From: Allobosea sp. Tri-44
GTDB taxonomy: Bacteria; Pseudomonadota; Alphaproteobacteria; Rhizobiales; Beijerinckiaceae
Length of the DNA stretch: 64,000 bases
Reading direction: 5' to 3'
Assembly (NCBI RefSeq): GCF_004123845.1
Contig: NZ_NBDP01000019.1
Location: 434,001 to 498,000 of the forward strand
Shown: one piece after another, positions 53,050 through 63,039 of the stretch
Numbering within the stretch: position 1 is the first letter of the stretch
How the letters are laid out: each line of letters begins with the position of its first letter
Translations under genes and position numbers: made by a program
The notes under the pieces: generated by a model
What the model was told of the DNA's origin: nothing
The model's input: the letters and a program-made list of their open reading frames with translations, nothing else
Database searches by the model: none

Positions 53050-54483
53050 ATGACCGCCTACCCAGACCTCAAGCTCTATATCGGCGGAGCCTGGCGCAAG
53101 ACCTCCGATAGCCTACCGGTGCTCAACCCGGCCGATGAGAATGTGATCGGGGCCGTCCCCGTCGCGAGCCGCGCCGATCTCGACGATGCGCTGGCGGCAG
53201 CCAGGGACGGCTTCAGGGTCTGGAGCCGGACCTCGCCGCGCGCCCGTGGCGAGATCATGCTCAAGGCGGCGGCGCTGATGCGCGCCCGCATCGACGAGAT
53301 TGCCCATGCGATCACGCTCGAGCACGGCAAGCCCTTCGCCCAGGCGCAGCTCGAGGTGATCCGCGGCTGTGAGTTCTTCGAATGGGACGCGGCTGAGGGC
53401 CAGCGCACCTATGGCCGGGTCATCCCGAGCGAGCCCGGTATCAAATATGTCGTGATGCACCAGCCGATCGGCATGGTCGCGGCGTTCTCGCCCTGGAATT
53501 TCCCGATGAGCCAGCCGGCGCGCAAGATCGCCGGTGCGCTCGCCGCGGGTTGCTCGATCATCCTCAAGGCCGCCGAAGAGACTCCGGCGGGCGCGATGCA
53601 CATCGCCCGCGCCTTGCATGATGCCGGCCTGCCGCCTGGCGTCTTCAACCTGGTCTTCGGCATTCCGGCCGACATCTCCTCATACCTGATCCCGCAGGAG
53701 CAGACCCGGCTGATCGCCTTCACCGGCTCGACGGCGGTCGGCAAGCACCTGACCCGGATCGCCGCCGACCATATGAAACCGGTGCTGATGGAGCTCGGCG
53801 GCCATGCCCCGGTGATCGTCTGCGACGATGTCGACCCGGTGGCGGCGGCCACGGCCTCGGCGATCCGCAAGTCGCGCAATACCGGCCAGGTCTGCACCTC
53901 GCCGACACGCTTCTTCGTGCAGAAGCCGATCTACGAGGCCTTCGCCAGGACCTTCGCCGAGAAGGCGCGCTCCGTGGTGGTCGGCAACGGTCTCGACAGC
54001 GCAACGCAGATGGGCCCGCTCGCCAATCATCGCCGCATCGAGGCGATGGAGACGCTGGTCGCCGACGCCAAAACCAAGGGCGCGCGGGTGCTGGCCGGAG
54101 GCGAGCGCATCGGCAATCGTGGCTATTTCTTCCCGGTCACTGTGCTGGCCGATGTGCCGGACGAGGCCCGTGCCATGCGCGAGGAGCCGTTCGGGCCGCT
54201 CGCTTTGATCAGCCCGGTCTCCTCGCTCGACGAGGCGATCGAGAAGGCGAATTCACTGCCCTTCGGCCTCGCCGCCTATGCCTTCACCCATTCGGCAGGC
54301 AATGCCGACCGCATCGCGGACGGGATCGAGGCCGGCAATGTCTCGATCAACACGCTCGAGGCCTCGGTCGCCGAGACGCCCTTCGGCGGTGTCAAGGATA
54401 GCGGCTATGGCCGCGAGGGCGGCGCCGAGGGGCTGGCGCATTACACGGTCATCAAGAACGTCTCGCACCGCATGGCGATCTAG
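53050..54483 (+). CDS. NAD(P)-dependent aldehyde dehydrogenase (succinate/2-oxoglutarate-semialdehyde type)
   Basis: 477 residues. Catalytic C282 in RNTGQVCTSPTRF, general base E248 in LMELGGHAP, N150 in FSPWNFP and K173 in ILKAAEETP are all present. The pattern matches succinate-semialdehyde/2-oxoglutarate-semialdehyde dehydrogenases; 2-aminomuconate-semialdehyde dehydrogenase is another member to consider because a 3-hydroxyanthranilate dioxygenase is two genes downstream. Starts 118 bp from the divergent LysR gene. Confidence 0.87.
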   Translation: MTAYPDLKLYIGGAWRKTSDSLPVLNPADENVIGAVPVASRADLDDALAAARDGFRVWSRTSPRARGEIMLKAAALMRARIDEIAHAITLEHGKPFAQAQLEVIRGCEFFEWDAAEGQRTYGRVIPSEPGIKYVVMHQPIGMVAAFSPWNFPMSQPARKIAGALAAGCSIILKAAEETPAGAMHIARALHDAGLPPGVFNLVFGIPADISSYLIPQEQTRLIAFTGSTAVGKHLTRIAADHMKPVLMELGGHAPVIVCDDVDPVAAATASAIRKSRNTGQVCTSPTRFFVQKPIYEAFARTFAEKARSVVVGNGLDSATQMGPLANHRRIEAMETLVADAKTKGARVLAGGERIGNRGYFFPVTVLADVPDEARAMREEPFGPLALISPVSSLDEAIEKANSLPFGLAAYAFTHSAGNADRIADGIEAGNVSINTLEASVAETPFGGVKDSGYGREGGAEGLAHYTVIKNVSHRMAI

Positions 54484-54509
54484 CCGGCGAACGAGGAGGA
54501 GCCAGTCGC

Positions 54510-55490
54510 ATGAACTACGCCAGGAAAGACGCCAAGGCTTACGCCCGCGCCAACATGAAGGGCATCTGGGCTGCGGCGCTGACGCCCTTCACCCGGTCGC
54601 TCGCCATCGACGAGGATGGCTTCCGCGAGAACATCAGGCACTGGACCGAGGACCTGAAGATCGACGGCCTGTTCATCGCCGGCAAGCAGGGCGAGTTCTT
54701 CGCGATGTCGGTCGAGGAGCGCAAGCGCAGCTTCGAGATCGCTGTCGAGGCCTCGGCAGGCAGAGGCCAGACGATCATGTCCTGCTCCGACCAGAACATG
54801 GATGTCGTCATCGATCTCGCCAGGCACGCGCAGAAGGTCGGCGCCGATTACATCGTCGTGCACGCGCCGCTGCTGCATTTCTTCAAGGCGCAGGACGAGA
54901 CGCTCTACGAGTACTATCGGACGATCGCCGAAAAGGTCGATATCGGCATCGCGCTCTGGAGCCATCCGGACTCCGGCTATCTGATGAGCCCGCAGCTCTG
55001 CAATCGCCTCGCCGACATCGAGAACGTCGTCGCGATCAAGTACAGCGTGCCGCGCGCCATGTATGCCGAGCTGACCCGACTCGCTGGCGACCGCATCTTG
55101 GTCAGCACCGCCTCGGAGGAGGAATGGCTCGACAACATCGTCGAGCTCGGCTGGCAGGTCTATCTCTGCTCCTCGCCTCCCTATCTGATCCAAACGGCGA
55201 ACGATCGGCGCATGCGCGAGTACACCGATCTCGCCTTTGCCGGCGAGATCGCGAAGGCCCATGCGGTGCGCGATAGCCTGAACCCGGTGCGCGAGGCGCT
55301 GCGCACGACGCGGCCGGCCGAGAAGCCGCATGCGCATCAGAAATACTGGCAGGAACTGCTTGGCCAGGTCGGCGGGCGCGTGCGGGCGCCCCTGCTCGAG
55401 CTGATGGAAACCGAGAAGGCGGCGACACGTGCCGCCTTCGAGAGCTGTGGCTTGAAGCTTGCCGGAGCACCTCTGGCCAAGGCTGGTTGA
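54510..55490 (+). CDS. DapA-family protein with altered active-site tyrosine
   Basis: 326 residues. TIM-barrel family of dihydrodipicolinate synthase: IDGLFIAGKQGEFFAMS and Schiff-base lysine K177 in VVAIKYSVP are kept. The position normally occupied by the catalytic Tyr (L-Y-N-x-P) reads ALWSHPDSG, so W150 replaces it, which suggests a lyase or hydratase chemistry different from DapA. GAGGAGGAG lies ahead of the ATG. It is 26 bp after the aldehyde dehydrogenase and 32 bp before the dioxygenase. Confidence 0.82.
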   Translation: MNYARKDAKAYARANMKGIWAAALTPFTRSLAIDEDGFRENIRHWTEDLKIDGLFIAGKQGEFFAMSVEERKRSFEIAVEASAGRGQTIMSCSDQNMDVVIDLARHAQKVGADYIVVHAPLLHFFKAQDETLYEYYRTIAEKVDIGIALWSHPDSGYLMSPQLCNRLADIENVVAIKYSVPRAMYAELTRLAGDRILVSTASEEEWLDNIVELGWQVYLCSSPPYLIQTANDRRMREYTDLAFAGEIAKAHAVRDSLNPVREALRTTRPAEKPHAHQKYWQELLGQVGGRVRAPLLELMETEKAATRAAFESCGLKLAGAPLAKAG

Positions 55491-55522
55491 GACGCGGGCG
55501 TTGAACGACGGGAGAGACGGAC

Positions 55523-56074
55523 ATGGCGACCGAAGGACGGCTAAAGGCCTTCAACTTCAAGAAGTGGATCGAGGAGAACGAGCACCTGCTGAAGCCGCCG
55601 GTCGGCAACAAGAAGGTGTTCGACGACGGCCAGATGACCGTGATGGTGGTCGGCGGTCCGAACCAGCGTGCCGACTACCATGACGACCCGGTGGAGGAGT
55701 TCTTCTACCAGCTCAAGGGCGACATGATGCTCAAGCTGGTCGACAACGGGAAGCATTACGACGTGACGATCCGCGAGGGCGACGTCTTCCTGCTGCCGCC
55801 GCATGTGCGCCACTCGCCGCAGCGCCCGCAGGAGGGCTCGATCGGGCTCGTGGTCGAGCCGGCGCGCCATGCCGACCAGGTCGATGGCTTCGAATGGTAT
55901 TGCTTCGAGTGCAACGGCCTGGTGCATCGCATCGAGCTCAAGGTTGGGGATCTCGTGAAGGATCTGCCGCCGCTCTACGAAGCCTTCTTCGCCGACGAGA
56001 AGGCGCGCACCTGCAAGCAGTGTGGCGCCCTCCATCCCGGCAGGAAGCCGCCGGCGGGTTGGGTTGCGCTCTGA
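55523..56074 (+). CDS. 3-hydroxyanthranilate 3,4-dioxygenase
   Basis: 183 residues, typical for the bacterial enzyme. The catalytic iron ligands H53, E59 and H97 (YHDDPVEEFF and HVRHSPQRP) and substrate residues R49, R101 and E112 are all in place. The second, rubredoxin-like iron site (C127, C130, C164, C167 in CFEC and CKQC) is intact. It opens the ring of 3-hydroxyanthranilate to 2-amino-3-carboxymuconate semialdehyde, which cyclises to quinolinate or enters the 2-aminomuconate route. No ACMS decarboxylase is seen in this window. Confidence 0.95.
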   Translation: MATEGRLKAFNFKKWIEENEHLLKPPVGNKKVFDDGQMTVMVVGGPNQRADYHDDPVEEFFYQLKGDMMLKLVDNGKHYDVTIREGDVFLLPPHVRHSPQRPQEGSIGLVVEPARHADQVDGFEWYCFECNGLVHRIELKVGDLVKDLPPLYEAFFADEKARTCKQCGALHPGRKPPAGWVAL

Positions 56075-56084
56075 GCGACGGCGG

Positions 56085-56107
56085 AGGCGCCGGCTCGTCC
56101 GGCGCCT
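56085..56107 (+). terminator. Strong GC hairpin after the dioxygenase gene
   Basis: AGGCGCCGG (56085-56093) pairs perfectly with CCGGCGCCT (56099-56107), 5-nt loop. The T-run is missing. It starts 11 bp past the dioxygenase stop and could end or attenuate that transcript before the liv genes. Confidence 0.45.
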
Positions 56108-56137
56108 TGACGCGCTTGCGCAGAGATCCAAAATTGC

Positions 56138-56149
56138 TTTAAGCTTAAA
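56138..56149. promoter_or_regulatory. Perfect palindrome upstream of the Liv-type receptor gene
   Basis: TTTAAGCTTAAA (12 bp) sits in an AT-rich tract 45 bp before the receptor ATG at 56194, consistent with an operator or promoter element for the liv genes. Confidence 0.4.
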
Positions 56150-56193
56150 ATAATTTCTGACAATCCGACGCAAATGATCGGAGGAGGGGAACC

Positions 56194-57366
56194 ATGCAGC
56201 ACCGTAAATCAGTATGCTTGGGAGTGATGCTGGCCGCTGCCGTCGCCTTGCCGGCGCTCGCTCAGCAAGCGCCGGTCAAGATCGGCATGGTCACGACGCT
56301 GTCGGGACCGGGCGGCTATCTCGGCCAGGACATTCGCGACGCGTTCAAGCTGGCCATCGACATGAATGGTGGCAAGCTCGGCGGCGCGCCGGTCGAGCTC
56401 GTGGTCGAGGACGATGCGTTGAAGCCCGGCCAGGGCAAGCAGATCGCCGAGAAGATGCTGAAGACCGACGGCATCAAGATCATGACTGGAATCGTCTTCT
56501 CGAACGTCGCCGGCGCGACCGTGCCCGATATCGTCGACGCCGGTGCGCTCTATATCAGTCCGAACGCGGCGCCGTCGAACTTTGCCGGCAAGGAGTGCAA
56601 CGAGAACTACTTCGTCGTCTCCTGGCAGAATGACAGCCTGCACGAGAGCGCCGGCCAGCACGCCACCAATCTCGGCTATAAGAAGGCCTTCATCCTCGCC
56701 CCGAACTACCAGGCCGGCAAGGACGCGCTCTCCGGCTTCAAGCGCCTGTTCAAGGGTGAGATCGCCGGCGAGGTCTATACCAGGCTCGACCAGACCGATT
56801 TTGCGCCGGAAATGGCGCAGATCCGCTCGGCCAATCCGGACGTGGTCTTCCAGTTCCATCCCGGCGGGCTCGGCATCGCCTTCCTGCGTCAGTACCAGCA
56901 GGCCGGCCTGCTCGGCAAAATCCCGATGGTGCTGGCCGAGCCTTCGCTCGATGCGACCACGCTCAAGGCCGTCGGCGAGGCCGCGCTCGGCCTCAGTGTC
57001 ACCGCGCACTGGAACACCGACTTCGACAACGCCTCGAACAAGGCCTTCGTCGAAGCCTTCACCAAGGCCTACAACCGCGTGCCGACCTATTACGCCAGCC
57101 AGGGCTACGACACCGCGCTCGCCATCGCCTCGGCGCTGAAGGCGACCGGCGGCAAGGCCGATGTGCCGGCGCTGCGCAAGGCGCTGGCCAAGGCCGATTT
57201 CCAGTCGGTGCGCGGCGCCTTCAAGTTCGGCACCAACCAGCACCCGATCCAGGACTGGTACGCGCTCAAGGTCGAGAAGGGCGCCGACGGGACGCCGGTG
57301 CTGAAGACATCAGGCAAGGTGCTGAGCAATCACGGCGATGCCTACGCCAAGGATTGCAAGCTCTGA
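56194..57366 (+). CDS. Branched-chain amino acid-type ABC transporter substrate-binding protein (LivJ-like)
   Basis: 390 residues with a Sec signal peptide (MQHRKSVCLGVMLAAAVALP..., cleavage after ALAQ at about residue 24). Peripla_BP_6 landmarks: KIGMVTTLSGPGGYLGQD, YISPNAAPSNFAGKEC and GYDTALAIASALKATGGK. GGAGGGG is about 6 nt ahead. Liv-type receptors in aromatic-catabolism clusters often bind aromatic acids rather than Leu/Ile/Val; with the dioxygenase upstream, an anthranilate- or kynurenine-like ligand is plausible. A palindromic element follows the gene. Confidence 0.9.
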   Translation: MQHRKSVCLGVMLAAAVALPALAQQAPVKIGMVTTLSGPGGYLGQDIRDAFKLAIDMNGGKLGGAPVELVVEDDALKPGQGKQIAEKMLKTDGIKIMTGIVFSNVAGATVPDIVDAGALYISPNAAPSNFAGKECNENYFVVSWQNDSLHESAGQHATNLGYKKAFILAPNYQAGKDALSGFKRLFKGEIAGEVYTRLDQTDFAPEMAQIRSANPDVVFQFHPGGLGIAFLRQYQQAGLLGKIPMVLAEPSLDATTLKAVGEAALGLSVTAHWNTDFDNASNKAFVEAFTKAYNRVPTYYASQGYDTALAIASALKATGGKADVPALRKALAKADFQSVRGAFKFGTNQHPIQDWYALKVEKGADGTPVLKTSGKVLSNHGDAYAKDCKL

Positions 57367-57400
57367 GCCGGCGCGTCTTGCGTACTGACCACGACAAATA

Positions 57401-57557
57401 GGGCGCGGGGAACCCCTCTCCTGTAAGGAGAGGGGCAGGGGTGAGGTGTTCGGGAGAGACATCATGAGCCTGAACCCAGCCACCCCCCTCGCGTCACTGG
57501 TGCGACGGCCTACACCTCACCCTGCCCTCTCCTTACAGGAGAGGGTTCCCCGCGCCC
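57401..57557. repeat. Mosaic palindromic intergenic element, copy 2
   Basis: The outer ends pair perfectly over 15 bp (GGGCGCGGGGAACCC at 57401-57415 with GGGTTCCCCGCGCCC at 57543-57557). Inner hairpins CCCTCTCC/GGAGAGGG occur in both arms. The boxes GGTGAGGTG, CCTGAACCC and TCACTGGT match the element at 8080-8230. It lies between the receptor and permease genes of the Liv operon. Confidence 0.8.
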
Positions 57558-57585
57558 TTGTCGGGGCGGTCCGGTTCCCGCAACC

Positions 57586-58500
57586 ATGACGCTCATTCTC
57601 GAACAATTGCTCAACGGCCTGCAGTTCGGCGTGATGCTGTTCCTGCTCGCGGCCGGGCTGACGCTGATCTTCGGCATCATGGGCGTGATCAACCTCGCCC
57701 ATGGCTCGCTCTACATGGTCGGCGCCTATGCCGCCGCCTTCGCCGCGGCGCAGACCGGCTCGGTCATCATCGCCATCCTGGCCGGCCTTGCGGCCGCCGC
57801 CGTGGTCGGCATGGCGATGGAGCTCTTCGTGCTGCGCCGGCTTTATGCCCGTGACCATCTCGACCAGGTGCTGGCAACCTTCGCGCTCATCCTGATCTTC
57901 AACCAGAGCGTGACGATCCTGTTCGGACGCCAGCCGCTCTTCGTCTCGGTGCCGCCGGCGCTCAATGGCTCGGTCGAACTGCTGCCCGGGCTGATCTATC
58001 CGGTCTACCGGCTGATCATCATCACTGTGGGCCTCGCGGTCGCGCTAGGGCTCTACTTGCTGATCAACCGCACCCGCATCGGTATGCTGGTCAGGGCCGG
58101 CGCGACGCATCGCGAGATGGTCCGGGCGCTCGGCGTCGATATCCGCCTGCTCTACACCGCCGTCTTCGGGCTCGGCGCTCTGCTAGCGGGCCTCGCTGGG
58201 CTGATGGCCGGGCCGATTCTGGCCGTGCAGGTCGGCATGGGCGAACAGATCCTGATCATGACCTTCGTCGTGGTAGTGATCGGCGGCGTCGGCTCGATCC
58301 GCGGCGCCTTCTTCGGCGCGCTGCTCGTCGGCCTCGTCGATACGTCCTTACGTGCCTTCCTGCCCGGCCTATTGCGCCAGGTCATGGCCGGCTCGGAGGC
58401 CGATGCGCTCGGCGCCGGCCTCGCCTCGATGGGGATCTACATGCTGATGGCCGTGGTGCTGCTGGTGCGGCCCAAGGGACTTTTCCCCGCTAATGTCTGA
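57586..58500 (+). CDS. Branched-chain amino acid-type ABC transporter permease (LivH-like)
   Basis: 304 residues with about eight membrane helices. QLLNGLQFGVMLFLLAAGLT and NLAHGSLYMVGAYAAAF near the N-terminus and VVVIGGVGSIRGAFFGALLVG near the C-terminus are conserved LivH features. It overlaps the LivM gene by 8 bp. Confidence 0.92.
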   Translation: MTLILEQLLNGLQFGVMLFLLAAGLTLIFGIMGVINLAHGSLYMVGAYAAAFAAAQTGSVIIAILAGLAAAAVVGMAMELFVLRRLYARDHLDQVLATFALILIFNQSVTILFGRQPLFVSVPPALNGSVELLPGLIYPVYRLIIITVGLAVALGLYLLINRTRIGMLVRAGATHREMVRALGVDIRLLYTAVFGLGALLAGLAGLMAGPILAVQVGMGEQILIMTFVVVVIGGVGSIRGAFFGALLVGLVDTSLRAFLPGLLRQVMAGSEADALGAGLASMGIYMLMAVVLLVRPKGLFPANV

Positions 58501-59511
58501 GGACGCCATCATCAACACGGCCCCTGCCGGCCCAAGCACCAGCCGCGCCTTGGCGCTGCTCGCACTGGCCCTCGCCCTCGTCGCCTTGCCCTTCCTCGTC
58601 CAGGCGCTCGGCCAGCCCGCGCTGGTGCCACTGGCGACGCGCGTGCTGATCTATGCGATCGCCGCTGCCAGCTTGAATCTGGCGCTCGGCTTCGGCGGCA
58701 TGGTCTCGTTCGGACACGCTGCCTTCTTCGGCGTCGGCGGCTATGTCGTCGGCATCCTCTATCGCAATTACGTCGACGATAGCCTCTTCCTCGGCCTGAT
58801 CCCGGGCACAAGCCAACTCCTCGTCACGCTGCCCGCGGCGATCCTGGTCGGCGGGCTGCTCGCCTTGCTGATCGGCGCGCTGTGCCTGCGCACCAGCGGC
58901 GTGCAGTTCATCATGATCACGCTCGCCTTCGCGCAGATGCTGTTCTTCCTGTTCGTCTCGCTGAAAGCCTATGGCGGCGATGACGGCATGACGATCCGCC
59001 GCCGCAACGAGCTCTTCGGCCTCAACACCCGCGACGACATCACCTTCTACTTCATCTGCCTAGCCGTCGCGGCGCTGGTCTTCCTGGCGCTCTGGCGCAT
59101 CATCGGCTCGCGTTTCGGCATGGTGCTGGCCGGCATCCGCCAGAACGAGCGGCGCATGGCGGCGATCGGCATCGCGCCCTATCGCTACAAGCTCGCCGCC
59201 TTCGTCATCTCCGGCATGGGCACCGGCCTCGCCGGCGCGCTGATGGCGAATTATCTGCGCTTCGTCAGCCCGGACATGCTGCATTGGACCAAGTCGGGCG
59301 AACTGATGATCATGGTCATCCTCGGCGGCGTCGGCACCTTGCTCGGCCCGCTCTTCGGCGCTGCCGCCCTCGTCATCCTCGAGACGGTGCTGACCTCCTG
59401 GACCGAGCATTGGCAGCTCATCCTCGGCCCGATCCTGCTGCTGGTGGTCCTGTTCACGCAGGGTGGGCTCAACGGGCTGTTCAACCGGCTCGGCATTGGG
59501 AGGAGCGAGCG

Positions 59512-59515
<4 letters not shown>
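58493..59515 (+). CDS. Branched-chain amino acid-type ABC transporter permease (LivM-like)
   Basis: 340 residues. GFGGMVSFGHAAFFGVGGYV and VILGGVGTLLGPLFGAAAL are the LivM signatures, and the EAA-like loop IRQNERRMAAIGIAPYRYK is present. It forms the second half of the membrane channel. It overlaps the LivG gene by 4 bp. Confidence 0.92.
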
Positions 59516-60951
<1,436 letters not shown>

Positions 60952-60965
<14 letters not shown>

Positions 60966-62076
60966 GAACGGGATCGGGGAGGTCGTCGCGCATAGCGTCG
61001 CGAGCGATCCCATCGAGGCCTTGCGCGACACATTGAGCGAGATCCTCGCCGGCCTGATCGCGGCCGGTTGCGGCCCACATCATCTCACCGGCATGGACTG
61101 GGAGGCCTCCGATCCTGCCGATTTCCACTTCTCGCGTCATGCGGTCGAGCTGGCCTATCGCGAGGTCTTCGCAGGCTTCCGTCCGCTGATCCGGCTGCGC
61201 CCCGGAGTAGGCCCCGGCCTGACGATCCGCGCCCGTTTCGGTCCGCCGCAGCCGCTGCCGGACATCATGATCGAGGGCTACACGCTGCGCGAACTCGCCC
61301 GCCAGTACAGCCCGCGCCTTCAGGCCGATATGCCGGCGTTGTTCCGGCAATGGAGCCGCGACGGCGCGGCTTTTCGCACCGGCCATGCCGGGCTCGACCT
61401 GGCCTATGGCCCGGGCCGCTTCGAGACGCTCGATCTCTATCGCCCGGCCGGTGTGAAGCGCGCTCCGATCTTCGTCTTCATCCATGGCGGCTACTGGCAG
61501 GCCTCCGACAAAGTCCAGCACGCGCAGTTCTCGCAGGGGCTGCTCGAGGCCGGTTTTGCGGTGGCCCAGCCGAATTACGGGCTGGCGCCGGATACTCCTC
61601 TCGAAGCGAGCATCACCCAGACCGTCGCGGCGCTGAACTTCCTCGTTCGCGAAGCCGATGCGCTCGACCTCGATCCGGTGCAGTTGCACGTCAGCGGCCA
61701 TTCTGCCGGCGGCCATTTGGCGGCGATGGCGCTGTGCGATCCGGCGGCTCCGCCCGTGGCGTCGGCGCTGCTGCTCTCCGGCCTCTATGATCTAAAACCG
61801 CTGGGGCATCTGCCGATCGGGCGGTTGCTCGGCCTCGACGATGTCGAGCGCGCCGCGCGCCTCAGCCCGCTCGGGCGGCCACGCCCGAGCAATACGCGCC
61901 TCGCCTTCGCCGTCGGCGAGGGCGAGAGCGAGGCGTTCAAGCGGCAATCGACAATGCAGGCCGCGGCTTGGCGGGCGCCAGAGCCACTGATCTGCCCGGG
62001 GCACCATTTCAGCATGCTCGACGGGTTGAATGGCAGCGCACTGCTCGATCTGGCGCTGGCGACGGCGGGGAGCTGA
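60952..62076 (+). CDS. Alpha/beta hydrolase (kynurenine formamidase-like) with possible RidA-like N-terminal domain
   Basis: 374 residues. Residues about 110-370 are an alpha/beta hydrolase of the KynB/acetyl esterase type: oxyanion motif FIHGGYWQA, nucleophile Ser in VSGHSAGGHLAAM, catalytic His in CPGHHFSMLDGL. About 100 extra N-terminal residues are not normal for this group. Their stretch LSEILAGLIAAGCGPHHL and VELAYREVFAGFRPLIRLR resembles the second half of RidA/2-aminomuconate deaminase proteins; that match is inferred. The start overlaps livF by 14 bp. In the tryptophan/3-hydroxyanthranilate route both activities, formamide hydrolysis and 2-aminomuconate deamination, exist, so a bifunctional enzyme is conceivable. 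Confidence 0.78.
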
Positions 62077-62897
62077 TGACGAACCGCATGCGCAAGCCAC
62101 TCCGGATCGCGCTCATAGGCTGGGGGGCGATCAGCAGGCGTGTCGCGGAACTACTGTCGAGCGCGCAGGACGCTCGGCACGTCGCCATCGTTGCTGTCGG
62201 CGCCCGCTCTGGTACGCGCGCCCAGGATATCCCTGTTGGCGCGGTCCTTATCACCGATCCGGCACAGCTCGCCGGGCTCGACCTCGATCTCGTGGTGGAG
62301 GCAGCCGGTCGGGACGCGGTCTCAGCCTGGGGCGAAGTTGCCCTGCGTTCAGCGCCGGCTTTCGCGATCGCATCGGCCAGCGCGCTGACCGATGCCGCAC
62401 TGCTCGAGCGCCTCCTGGCGACGGCCGAGGCCAACGGCAGCCAGCTCATTCTCCCTCCCGGCGCGCTCGCCGGGGTCGACGCCATCGCGGCCGCATCGGC
62501 ACTGCCGCTCGACGAGGTCGTCCACAGCATCGTCAAGCCGCCCGCGGCCTGGCGTGGCACGCCGGCGGAGGAGATGCTCGCGCTCGACGCGTTGACCGCG
62601 CCCGTCACCTTCTTCACCGGCTCGGCGCGCGAGGCGGCCATCCGCTTTCCTCAGAATGCCAATGTCGCGGTGATCTCGGCGCTTGCCGGCATCGGCCTCG
62701 ACAGAACCCGAATCGAGCTCGTCGCCGATCCCGGCATCGCCGCGAACTGCCATCGCCTGAGCGTCTCCGGCGCCTTCGGTCGTCTCGATGTGACGATCGA
62801 GAACAGGCCGCTGGCCGGCAACCCGAAATCCTCGGAGATGGCGGCGCTCAGTCTCGTCAGGATGATCAGAAACAAGGTCGCCTTGCTTTCTCGATAG
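62076..62897 (+). CDS. nadX: L-aspartate dehydrogenase family protein (NadX-like)
   Basis: 273 residues from ATG 62076 (TGATG overlap with the hydrolase; GGGGAG ahead). Rossmann fold RIALIGWGAISRRVAELL, substrate-side segment HSIVKPPAAWRGTP and the C-terminal DPGIAANCHRLSVSGAFG match the aspartate dehydrogenase family (DUF108). It would oxidise L-aspartate or a related amino acid with NAD(P), or run the reverse amination. Members are found in aromatic amino acid degradation clusters with 3-hydroxyanthranilate dioxygenase as well as in NAD synthesis. It is the last gene of the plus-strand run. Confidence 0.83.
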   Translation: MTNRMRKPLRIALIGWGAISRRVAELLSSAQDARHVAIVAVGARSGTRAQDIPVGAVLITDPAQLAGLDLDLVVEAAGRDAVSAWGEVALRSAPAFAIASASALTDAALLERLLATAEANGSQLILPPGALAGVDAIAAASALPLDEVVHSIVKPPAAWRGTPAEEMLALDALTAPVTFFTGSAREAAIRFPQNANVAVISALAGIGLDRTRIELVADPGIAANCHRLSVSGAFGRLDVTIENRPLAGNPKSSEMAALSLVRMIRNKVALLSR

Positions 62898-63039
62898 ATC
62901 ACCCTAGGGCTCCCGGCGCATCTTAGCCGAGCCTGAAGAGCCATTCGTTGACGCGTCGATTGTCTCGGCTCAGCGCTCGCGGGCCTCGGGAGAGTCCAAC
63001 GCGTCTTTCGGCCAATTTTGAAGTGGGACGTAACAGAGC

